NCBI GenBank assembly: GCA_964036315.1
Contig: OZ038479.1
Span: forward strand, 59,547,746 to 59,611,745
DNA length: 64,000 nt
DNA from: Acanthosepion esculentum
Taxonomy: Eukaryota; Mollusca; Cephalopoda; Sepiida; Sepiidae
Direction: 5' to 3'
This document shows, piece by piece, positions 44,853 through 54,600 of the stretch. Every line of letters begins with the position of its first letter. Position 1 is the stretch's first letter. Under the pieces are notes generated by a model, which saw only the letters and a list, made by a program, of their open reading frames with translations, made no database searches and had not been told where the DNA came from. Both the position numbers and the translations under genes were made by a program.

Positions 44853-46388
44853 ATGGAAACATACATTAGAAAGAAACCATGTTCTTGTCATGTTTGTGGA
44901 TCTGCATTTATACGGAAGTCAGGTTTGCTTGTTCATATGCGTATTCACACAGGTGAGAAACCTTATTCTTGTGAAGTTTGTGGATCTACATTTTCACAGA
45001 CATCAAGTTTGGTGAAGCATAAGCGAACGCACACTGGAGAGAAACCATATTCTTGTGATGTTTGTGGATCTTTATTTTCACAGAAAGCAGGTCTGCTTCA
45101 ACATATGCGTACTCACACTGGAGAAAAACCATTTTCTTGTGATGTTTGCAAATCTGCATTTTCAAGGAAGTCTGATTTGACTAATCATGTGCGTATTCAC
45201 ACTGGTGAAAAACCTTATTCTTGTGAAATTTGTGGATCTGCATTTTCACAGAAGTCAAGTTTGGTGAAACATAAGCGAACACACACTGGAGAGAAACCAT
45301 ATTCTTGTGAAATTTGTGGATCTGTATTTTCATTGAAGTCAAGTTTGGTAGTTCATATGCATAATCACACTGGAGAGAAACCATATTCTTGTGAAGTTTG
45401 TGGAGCTGCATTTTCTTCAAAGTCAACTTTGGTAAAACATAAGCGAATACATACAGGAGAGAAACCATATTCTTGTGATGTTTGCAAATCTGCATTTTCA
45501 CAGAAGTCATATTTAGCCAGTCATTTGCGTACTCACACTGGAGAGAAACCTTATTCTTGTGAAGTTTGTGGGTCTGCATTTTCACGGAAGTCAAATTTGG
45601 TGACTCATAAGCAAACACATACTGGAGAAAAAGCATATTCTTGTGAAGTTTGTGGAACTGCATTTTCATTGAAGTTAAGTTTGGTAGTTCATATGCGTAC
45701 TCACACTGGAGAGAAACCTTATTCTTGTGAGGTTTGTCGATCGGCATTTTCTTCAAAGTCTAATTTAATCAATCATATGCGTACTCACACTGGAGTGAAA
45801 CCTTATTCTTGTGAAATTTGTGGATCTGCATTTTCACGGAAGTCAAATATGGTGAATCATGTGCGGACTCACATTGTAGATAAACCATATGCTTGTGAAA
45901 TTTGTGGATATGCATTTTCATGTAAGATAAATTTGGTGAGACATATGCGAACACACACTGGAGAGAAACCATATTCTTGTGAAGTTTGTGGATCTGCATT
46001 TTCATTGAAGTCAAATTTGGTAATTCATATGCGTACTCACACTGGAGAGAAACCTTATTCTTGTGAAGTTTGTGGATATGCATTTCCAAAGAAGTCAAAT
46101 TTGGTCATTCATATGCGTACTCACACTGGTGAGAAACCTTATTCTTGTGAAGTTTGTGGATCTAAATTTTCATTGAAGTCAAATTTGGCATGTCATATGA
46201 GTACTCACACTGGTGAAAAACCATATTCCTGTGATGTTTGTGGATCCAAATTTTCAGGGAAATCAGTTTTAGTCATTCACATGCGTACTCACACTGGGGA
46301 AAAACCTTATTCTTGTGAAGTCTGTGGCTCTGAATTTTCTTTGAAGTCAAATATGAGGAGACATATGCGAACACATACTGTAGAATAA
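44853..46388 (+). CDS. C2H2 zinc-finger protein, 18 fingers (unit 3)
   Basis: 511-residue predicted nuclear DNA-binding protein, the best preserved array: all 18 fingers keep both Cys and both His. Contact residues (-1, 2, 3, 6) are: RSGV, QSSK, QAGQ, RSDN, QSSK, LSSV, SSTK, QSYS, RSNT, LLSV, SSNN, RSNN, CINR, LSNI, KSNI, LSNC, GSVI, LSNR. Fingers 2, 5 and 7 share a VKHKR helix end, suggesting duplication inside the array. Linkers are TGEKPYS except TGVKPYS after finger 11 and IVDKPYA after finger 12. The leader METYIRKKPCSC matches the paralogues. ATG 44853 directly follows an in-frame TAG, so the start is secure. It ends TVE. No effector domain seen in this exon. Confidence 0.92.
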   Translation: METYIRKKPCSCHVCGSAFIRKSGLLVHMRIHTGEKPYSCEVCGSTFSQTSSLVKHKRTHTGEKPYSCDVCGSLFSQKAGLLQHMRTHTGEKPFSCDVCKSAFSRKSDLTNHVRIHTGEKPYSCEICGSAFSQKSSLVKHKRTHTGEKPYSCEICGSVFSLKSSLVVHMHNHTGEKPYSCEVCGAAFSSKSTLVKHKRIHTGEKPYSCDVCKSAFSQKSYLASHLRTHTGEKPYSCEVCGSAFSRKSNLVTHKQTHTGEKAYSCEVCGTAFSLKLSLVVHMRTHTGEKPYSCEVCRSAFSSKSNLINHMRTHTGVKPYSCEICGSAFSRKSNMVNHVRTHIVDKPYACEICGYAFSCKINLVRHMRTHTGEKPYSCEVCGSAFSLKSNLVIHMRTHTGEKPYSCEVCGYAFPKKSNLVIHMRTHTGEKPYSCEVCGSKFSLKSNLACHMSTHTGEKPYSCDVCGSKFSGKSVLVIHMRTHTGEKPYSCEVCGSEFSLKSNMRRHMRTHTVE

Positions 46389-47180
46389 CTATATTCTTCT
46401 GAAGTTTGTAGATCACCATTTTCACAGAATTCACATTTGGTGCACCATATGCAAATACAGATTGAAGAGAAACCATATGCTTTTGATGTTTATTGATCTG
46501 CATTTACAGACATATATCAAATTTAGTGCACTATATGTGAATACGCACTGTACAGTAAACATATTCTTGTGATGTTGTGGATTTGCATTTTCAAAGTTTT
46601 CACATTTGGTGTGGTGTATGCAAACACACTGATAAGGAACCATATTCTTTGAATTTTGTGTATGTATATTTTAACGATACTGAAACTTGGTAATCATTAT
46701 GTGTCATGAAACATAACTGGAGATAGACCATATTCTTGTGAATTTGTAGGTTTGCATTTTCATGGAAATCATATTTGGTGAGGCATCTGTGAATACACAC
46801 TGGAGAAACCAAATATTTTCGATGTTTGCTTATGTGAACTTTCAGAAAGATGAATGATGTCTATACACAGTCGATAGAAATGTTATCTTTGAGCATATTT
46901 AATTTCTGTATTAGTAGAAAATTGAATTTTAGTGCATCATGCGTAAACCCACACATATGCAAAACACATATTCTTGAGAGTTTTGTGCATAGACCTTTTC
47001 TGCCTAGTCCAATTTCCTTTTTGCTATGCAATATATTCTTATCAAAACTGTAATGCATTATTTTCAAATATTGCAAAATTCAGTAGACATGAATTTCCAC
47101 TTGGAAACAAACCATATTTTTGTGTAATATGTCCAGAATTTTAGGGAATTTCCACTGAAAAAGCACTTGGACACACTTTT
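46389..47180 (+). pseudogene. Decayed zinc-finger tail of unit 3
   Basis: After the stop, about six finger relics follow in broken frames (starts near 46389, 46471, 46556, 46641, 46728, 46811). The first reads SEVCRSPFSQNSHLVHHMQ. Further relics run to about 47180. Counting these, the ancestral array had at least 24 fingers. The relics line up with the decayed unit at 28912. Confidence 0.8.
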
Positions 47181-47648
47181 CTTATAAATTTAGACCATGT
47201 GAAGCAACATCTTTACAAAATTCTCATTTCAAGATAAATATGCTGATGTAGACACCAATATTTTATCATATTTGTATTAATTTGTATTATTGTGTTCACA
47301 AAATGTAAGCCTACAACATTGTGAAATCACAAATGCAATGTAAGAATCTGCATTTTCATTGAAAACGTAAGACAGAAACAAAATAGAAGAGAAAAGGTAT
47401 ATTAATTTCATGCAGGTCAGTCAAAAATTTATGCCTACAAATGCAGTAAGGAGAATTCAGGATGCATTTGCTGTGTATTTTTTAATGGATGAATGGAACA
47501 AAAACCATCTATATTTTAAAGAATCAGGTCTATTATGAATTGATTTATTCCATATAAAGAAAATACTTTCTAAGAAGAATTCAGCATACAAATGGAAAAA
47601 GGAGAAATCAGTGTATGAAAATTTTGCCTTGTATTTTATATTGAATGA

Positions 47649-47654
47649 AATAAA
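47649..47654 (+). terminator. Predicted polyadenylation signal, ZNF unit 3
   Basis: AATAAA in TGAATGAAATAAACGTGTC, in the same UTR context as units 1 and 2. Confidence 0.6.
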
Positions 47655-48504
47655 CGTGTCAATATTTTCTTGAATCATGTTAGTCTCATTTCATGTGAAC
47701 AATATATTTTGGAATGAAGTAAGTTAAAACATTTAAACAGTCAAGTTTATAAATTGTTTCCTATCATTAATGAGATGTATTAGTAGATATTCAAACTTTT
47801 TATTCTGATTATATATATGTAAAACAGATACATTTCCACATTTTTCAACCTATCTCACTCAAACTTGACACACTGATAGCTTATGCTCCAAAAGTGTTCA
47901 AGACCAGCTTTATTTTTTCTGGATTCCCCCCTCCCACATAATGAAAAACTACAAAAAACTGTTTAGAAATCTAGTTTTCTGTCCATAACTCCCTGATTTT
48001 TAAAGCAATTTAAAAAAAAAAATTTGACAAGACAATTATGACACAACAATTGTTTTGATTAAATTTTTTTATGGTCAATTGCATTAATCTCAAAAATTTT
48101 GCGAATAACTGCGTAAAATTTGTTTTTTTGCCATTAATTTATGCAGTTTTTAACTGATTTGCTCCAGATTTTGCATGAATATTACTTATGCTTCAGCGTC
48201 TTATATGGTGTAAACTACTGTTTATTCACTTCCCCTTCCCCCTATTACTGCCCATGATCATAATGCTCCCTTTTTCACCACTGTATTCCTTAATACATTT
48301 TGCACATTGTCTGATAATAAGGGGATGACTACAAGCACAACCTTTGATCTGTGCATGTAAACACTAATAATGCCCCTTTTCAGTCCCTTAATTCATGGGA
48401 ACATCTGCTTGTACCACATCCATAGTGTTTACTCACTTACCCACTCTATGCCCAATGCTTGACAATAAGAGGTGAACTGCGAACATGACCATTGATCTGT
48501 TCAT

Positions 48505-49970
48505 GTGAACACTACTAATTATTCTTTGACAGAATTTAATTGGTTCAGACCCTTCTATACCATCAAATACCATCATACTACACTTGGAAAGACAACAGAT
48601 GGACATAAAGAAACACAGGAGAAACTGTTGATTGACATCCAGACATCAAGTTTGACCACTGCAATCTGTCCCAGCCAACAGGAGTGCCTTTACCTTTGGC
48701 TTCTATTACATGAGGTAAGAGGTCCAAAGTGTTTTGACGACTTAAAAAAGTTTAATGGGTTCATTTGTAGCACGTACCATGAGGCCTGCTTCAAACATAG
48801 GCTATTAGAAGATAGCGCTCAGTGGATGCAACTCTTGTGCATGCTGCTGCAATGCAAACCGCAAGAAGTCTCTGACAACTTTTTGCTGTGTTATTGCACA
48901 TGTGTGGGAAAAATACAAAGGGCCTTTCTGTCGACTTCAAAAACCATGGGTAACGCTTTGTGGCGTTGATGCAGGATTCAGTGATGAATTTATAAATAGA
49001 GCGCTTATTGACATTGAAGATAAGATTGTTTCTATGGGCAGAAATTCATTGTAAACTTACAGCCTGCTCCAAGTTCACTGAATAAGTTCAAATACTCTTC
49101 CAACAAGCATAATCCAGGAAACTTTCTACAACATCAACACTCTTGAACAGTGAAAATGAGCCAAAGTTGCTTAAGGACCAGCAGTTGGCTTACAGTATCA
49201 TTTTTTACTCCATTTGCCTTCAGAAAGGTAGTTTGTTCTTGGATGTACCTGGTGAGACAGGTAAAACATTCTTCATGAAGCTCCTCCTTACAAAAGTACA
49301 GCAAAAGAAGGGGATCGCCTTGGCTCTGGCATCCTCTAGAATTGCTGCAACCCTTCTGCCCCGTGGTATGACAGTGCACTTCACCTTTAATTAATTTGAC
49401 ATTGTCTTATTCAGCGTACCTGCAACATCAGCAATGTTTCGGAAAAAAGCTGACGTTCTGAAAAGGTGTGACCTGTTCAAGGACCAAATGTCAGTGCAAT
49501 TTTCAAAGGACCTAGCAGTCAGTGATGCCAATGTGTCATCAGATGAAGCTGGAGAGGTCTCAATTTCACAAATATGCTATATTGTAAATACAATTCACAA
49601 CCTCAAAGCTGCTGCCTTTCCAGATCTGACTAACAATTTTGGAAACCCCAGCTGGTTGTGCGAGAGGGCACTATTGGCGTCTAAAAACACCATTGTTGCT
49701 AAAATCAATGAAGAACTGCTGAAATGTCTACCAGAAATCCTTCAAACATACAAGTCAATTGACACAATTGCCAATCCACAAGTGGTGTTTCACTATCCAG
49801 TAGAGTTTCTAAACTCTTTGAACCCCCCATGGACTACTGCCCCATGCATTGTGCCTCAAAAGTGGAGCCCCAGTATTGTTGCTGAGGAATCTGGAACTGC
49901 CAAGGCTCTGCAATGGAACCCACATTATGGTTAAGAAACTGCTGCCACATTTTATTCAGTTTCCATGAAG
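48505..49970 (+). pseudogene. Helitron Pif1-type helicase relic
   Basis: Plus-strand blocks in several frames, in the order of a Helitron Rep/helicase. LYLWLLLHEVRGPKCFDDLK and STYHEACFKHRLLEDSAQW are the link before the helicase (48700-48850). NRALIDIEDKIVSMG follows (49000). KGSLFLDVPGETGKTFF is Walker A with one Gly changed to Glu (49228-49278). GIALALASSRIAATLLPRG is motif Ia (49310-49370). FGNPSWLCERALLASKN and YPVEFLNSLNPP are the later conserved blocks (49640-49830). CNGTHIMVKKLLPH is near 49910. The Rep nuclease HUH motif was not found. Stops and frameshifts make it inactive. Confidence 0.8.
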
Positions 49971-50097
49971 ACTGTTTCATAATATCTCAAGGACAAACAC
50001 TCTCCACAGAAGGCTCCCTTTTGTCAGCATTAGATTCCACATCAATTTCCCTAGAAGCCATCTCCAGTATACTACAGTCTCTTGACGAGAAAAAAAA

Positions 50098-50303
50098 AGT
50101 CCTTTTTACGGTTACCACTTCTAAACTAACACTAGCAAACATATTCCAGCTCTTTTTAGAGCTATCGCTATTTGACAGTTAAAATCTCAGGGAATGTCTT
50201 CCAGCCCTTTTTAGGGCTACCACAATTTGATTGCTAAACTCTCAGAGAATGCTGTCAAGTCCTAATTAATTTTTACTCTCAGTGAACAGCCCTTTTCAGG
50301 GTT
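50098..50303 (+). repeat. Four histone-3'-end-like stem-loops in tandem
   Basis: Hairpins with 6-bp stems and 4-nt loops. 50148-50163 is AGCTCT-TTTT-AGAGCT (perfect). 50203-50218 is AGCCCT-TTTT-AGGGCT (perfect, followed by ACCACA). 50288-50303 is AGCCCT-TTTC-AGGGTT (wobble pairs). A weaker one is at 50098-50113, AGTCCT-TTTT-ACGGTT, followed by ACCAC. Spacing is about 50, 55 and 85 bp, with related sequence between (TCTCAG(G/A)GAATG). The shape, loop and ACCA flank match the stem-loop that ends metazoan replication-dependent histone mRNAs. No histone coding sequence is nearby. Confidence 0.7.
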
Positions 50304-50339
50304 TCTTCTAAAAACTGCCACTTCTTACAAGCATCGCTG

Positions 50340-51680
50340 TGATCAAGACCCCAAGATAGTATAAATATAAAAGAAATTTTTAATGGTGTCTTATCTCATG
50401 ACTTTAAAATAGTCTTAAATCTTTTCAGATGAAACACCATTATTGCTAAATTTTAAATTTTTTCCATTGTATTTTATATCTTTTTATCACAATAATCACA
50501 TCTTTATATTCTACAACCTTTTAAGCATGGATAACAAAAATTATCAAGAAGATTATCTTTTGAAACCTAAGAAATGATTTTAAATATTTCATTTTGTCTA
50601 CACTCTGTATACTCTTTAAAAGAACTAATTACCAGAAACTGTTTTTCTTCAAGCTTAGCAGGTCTGTGATGCTAATATTACATCATGTGATAATAGGATA
50701 TCATAGTATCAAGTGAATATTTTAATTATTTCTCATTATGCATCACTTTTGTTTGAACTCCCACTTTCATAAATTTCTCAAATTGCAACACCCCCACTCC
50801 TTATTTAAACTGACCTTAATTGGTAGTCAGGAAAACGACGATATGAGCTATAGACATCTCTGAGTGAGGCCTCATCATTTCGTATGTGTGTTCATATTCA
50901 GTCATATTTCTCATCTAATTTATTTGTATGATTTTATGTAGTTTATGAAGAATTTTGTGCATTTTCAGTTCTGAAACCGATTTAAAATGAAAAAGAACAA
51001 TAGGTATGCCTTGAAATTTTCATACATCTATATCCAATCAATTATATCCCTGGGTTTATTAGGAATCTTTTCCTTTCTCAATATAATCTTCAGTTTTTTA
51101 ATTTTTCTTAGTCAATCCTCATTTCCTAAGAAATTTCTAGAAAATAGCACTCCAAAAATGATTTGAATTTTTTTTCTTTACTAAAGCCATCTTCCCAATT
51201 ATGAAGAAAAATTATAAAATGGTTAGATAAGATATAAAGAAGACAACATTGGTACTTCTCCAGATGAAATTAGATATCAATGACAGTTTGTTTTCCTACA
51301 TTGGCTTTTGAGGACGATATTATATTTACACTGATATTTATTATTATTTAGATTTTGTAGATTTCTTTTGTAAAGATTTTTCAACAATTCAACACCTTCA
51401 AACAAAGCTGATTAAGTTCCACCTTGTTTCCAGTTAGCTTTACCTTAATCACAAATCCTTTCTCCTGATTTACCTATTCAAGCTTCTGCTACTTCAAGAC
51501 TCAACTTGGTCATCTTTCAGTTACTGTCTGCTCTGATATTCCTGACTTCCTGCCAGATATTTTCAATTTGCCATTAAAACTCACTTAGCAATTTTAAACC
51601 AACTATACTAATTCTTCCTCTCATTTACTTCCAATGTGCTGTCCTCCAAAGAAAATGGTGAGCTCCAAGAAAAAAAATCT
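50340..51680. other. Flank of unit 3, no gene recognised
   Basis: 50650-51330 is related to the duplicated flank. 51340-51660 is less AT-rich and unidentified. Confidence 0.45.
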
Positions 51681-54600
51681 TTTAGCTTCCCGGTTTGTGA
51701 CATTATTAGATCATTAACCTAAAGAGTATGTTTTAAAAATGTACTAAACTTCTATGCCAAACAATCTTTTCAATGCCATCATGTATATGTATGTGCATTT
51801 CTGACAATGTACATGCACATATGTTTATTTGCTTTTGATCAGTCTGCTTTAGGTTTATCTATTGCTAATCATACTGAATCTTTCAATGAAATAAAACACT
51901 CTCCACATCTTATATATTGTATCATTGACTCTAAAAATTACAGGCTGAAGCAAGCAACCTTCTCTGACTTCCCTAATTTTATTTAACTCCTAAAGTTAAA
52001 TTCTATGACAATAAAAAATTTGTGGTATGAATATATTTTAATTATTTCTTATGACACATCACATTTGTTTAACTCCCTCTTTATAACATTTGTGAAAATT
52101 GCAACACCCACACCTTTTACTTATTTGGGAGGCAGGAAAACAGCTATGTGTGTTTATACATCCTTTATCAAGGCCTCGTCTATTTAATAATGACCATTGT
52201 GCTTTTGTGTTAGCATGTACGTTGATTCACTCTTATTTCTCATATAAGTTTTTTGTATGCCTTTATGTAATTTATGATAACACCAGAAAATTATTTAGTG
52301 CTCTTTTGGTTCAGGAGCCTATTAACAATAAATAGGTATTCTTTGAAATTTTGATTGGATTGATTGGAGATAGATCTATCATTAGGTTGTTTTAGTATTT
52401 TAATCATGTTATAGTTTGTTTTTTTTGTTCCTAATTTGATAAAAAATTTCTTAGCATTTTGTAGAAAGTAGCATCCCAAAATATATTGTGAATTTTTGTT
52501 TTTTAGTAAAGCCATCATCACAATTATGAGGGAAAATTAGGCAATGATTAGGTAGAATATATAGAAGATGACATTAATATTTTTCCTGATTAAATTCAAT
52601 AGCGATAATATAGTTCACTTACCTCCATCGTGTTTAGGTGGCTGTTGTAGCATATTTAATGACAAATTTTTTATTTTATTCCTCTATGTGAAAGTTGTGG
52701 TAGGTGGTGTTACCATACATTTTTTATACCTTGGCAAGGTGAAGTGAATTATAATAGATTAGTAGGCCTATTGAGGAGGACGTTAGCCTAGTATATTCAG
52801 CAATTCTTTCAGGCATCTGACTCTCCAGTGTTCCTCTCTGTCCAGTATTTTTACTTCATTCCACATTGCACTTTTCCCTCTACACATGATCAGCTATTCC
52901 TGATTTAATTATCTCACCTCTGAATACAACTTCATGTTCTTCCAGCCTATTCTGAAGGACCTGTTTTTCAGTGTTGATCATTTCCTGTTGGTAAGTGTCT
53001 GGATCATCACTTTTTGAACAGTGTTTTAGGCACCAGACTGTTTCGTTACACTGGTTGGATGGTGGTAGGGCTGGTGCAAGGGTCTTGTGCCCCACTCTGA
53101 CATCAAGGATACAGGGCCCCCACTCTATTACATTTCAATTTTGATTAGGTAGTATTCATGTAAAATACAAATTTTATTGTAAATTAAATATGTACAATAA
53201 TGGATCATATGCAATATAGATGAACAATTCAACAAAAAAAAAAAAACTGAAAATAAATACAATGTATCTAAATGCAAATTAGAGACATGTCATAACAGAT
53301 CATTCTATTTTAAATAAATCTACAATGTCTTGCAGCAATAACATCAACTCAAGATTTTTCTTGTTAAAAAGTTGAATAATTCTAACACATTCAACATTAT
53401 GGATAAAAAATAGTGACGTTTATATAGAAATTTTTGAGACTTAGCTGAGCAAAACAAATTAATGGATTTGAACAAAAAAGAAAAAGGCCCTCAGAATAAT
53501 GTTAAAATCTGCAAAACATTTTCCTCGTTTAATAGTCAGTTTCACAGAAGTGTGAGATGGATATCGGCTCGGAATGAGAATTCAGGGAGCCAAGTTCGAA
53601 TTTGAGTCAATTTTGTTACATTCACTTACATACATTCCCTTGGGAAAAATATGAATCCATGAGTTGAATAGCAGGACAGGTTGGATTCTATAAGGTTTGG
53701 TTGGCAACCAGTCTACCATAGAAAAAAAATAGCAACCTACAGTTGGAAAATCTTCAAACATGTTTTGATCTAGCTTTAAAATTAACAATGAGAATAATAT
53801 CTCCCGTTGATGTGCAGTCTGCAACCAGTGGAGTAAGCACCTGATTATTTTTTTTGCTTAGTTTAATTTGTTACATATATAAAAGTAGGTGGCATAAAGC
53901 TAATGTTGATAAGATAGAGAGGGTCACAAAGCACTGTCCAGGGCTCCAAAGGGTGGGAGCAGTATGCTCTGACCCTGTTGAAAAAAGTACATTGCAACAA
54001 ATCACTAAAACTAATATTGGATTTTGAAAAGAGTTTTAAATTGTTTTTCATTTTCATTTTTTCTCTTGTGTTGAAGTTAGATAAATGATGAATGACTGTG
54101 CCAATGTTTTAAAAATATCTAAAAACTGTATTTAAATTTTAATATATATATATCATTTATTTTCTGTTCTTTTTACAGATTAAACCTATTATTTTTGCTG
54201 TCTTAATCAAAAATTAGATTCAAAAATAAAATACAAACATCAGTGACTCGTTATATTTAATAACTTACATTTAACATTGGACAGGGCTGGAATTACACAG
54301 TTTTTATATTGTCCTTTGACATGTAAAACATTAATTTCATTCTGTCTTAAAGTAACAAGTATACATTACTTACAGAAAAATTTAGTGAATTAATCCTTAA
54401 ATTTATTAAGAGACCCCAAAACACTTCTCTAAAACTAGTATTTTAGTTTTAAGAGATTTTAAAATTTACTGTTTTCATTTTCGTTTTTGATCCAAAGCTC
54501 TAAGTCAATGAATGAACACTTTAAATAGAATAATAATATTAAGAAGAGAGAAGTCCCAAACAAAAGAGAGGAAAACAGCTATAAAAAGAATAATAATAAT

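Larger units (their letters stand above)
47816..50340 (+). mobile_element. Helitron relic inserted in the flank of unit 3
   Basis: Replaces or interrupts flank sequence that is continuous after the other ZNF units: homology stops near 47815 and resumes near 50650. The left end has two variants of a 'TTTTTCAACCTATCTCACTC' type leader (47845 and 48155). A diverged tandem pair at about 48308 and 48463 shares GATCTG and CATGTxAACACTA. The helicase remains lie at 48505-49970. The exact ends (TC and CTRR) were not found. Confidence 0.65.

Noticed and set aside
45181..45756. 191-codon minus-strand open frame inside ZNF3, and similar antisense frames in ZNF1 and ZNF2 (for example 22368-22817, 22327-22734, 3880-4179)
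   Set aside because: They are antisense readings of the repeated 84-bp finger unit. Their repetitive content ([14 protein letters not shown]) follows from finger codon usage, and they have no start context or domain of their own.
48301..48480. Further histone-like hairpin at CCCCTTTTCAGTCCC
   Set aside because: The two sides do not pair, so it was not counted with the array at 50098-50303.
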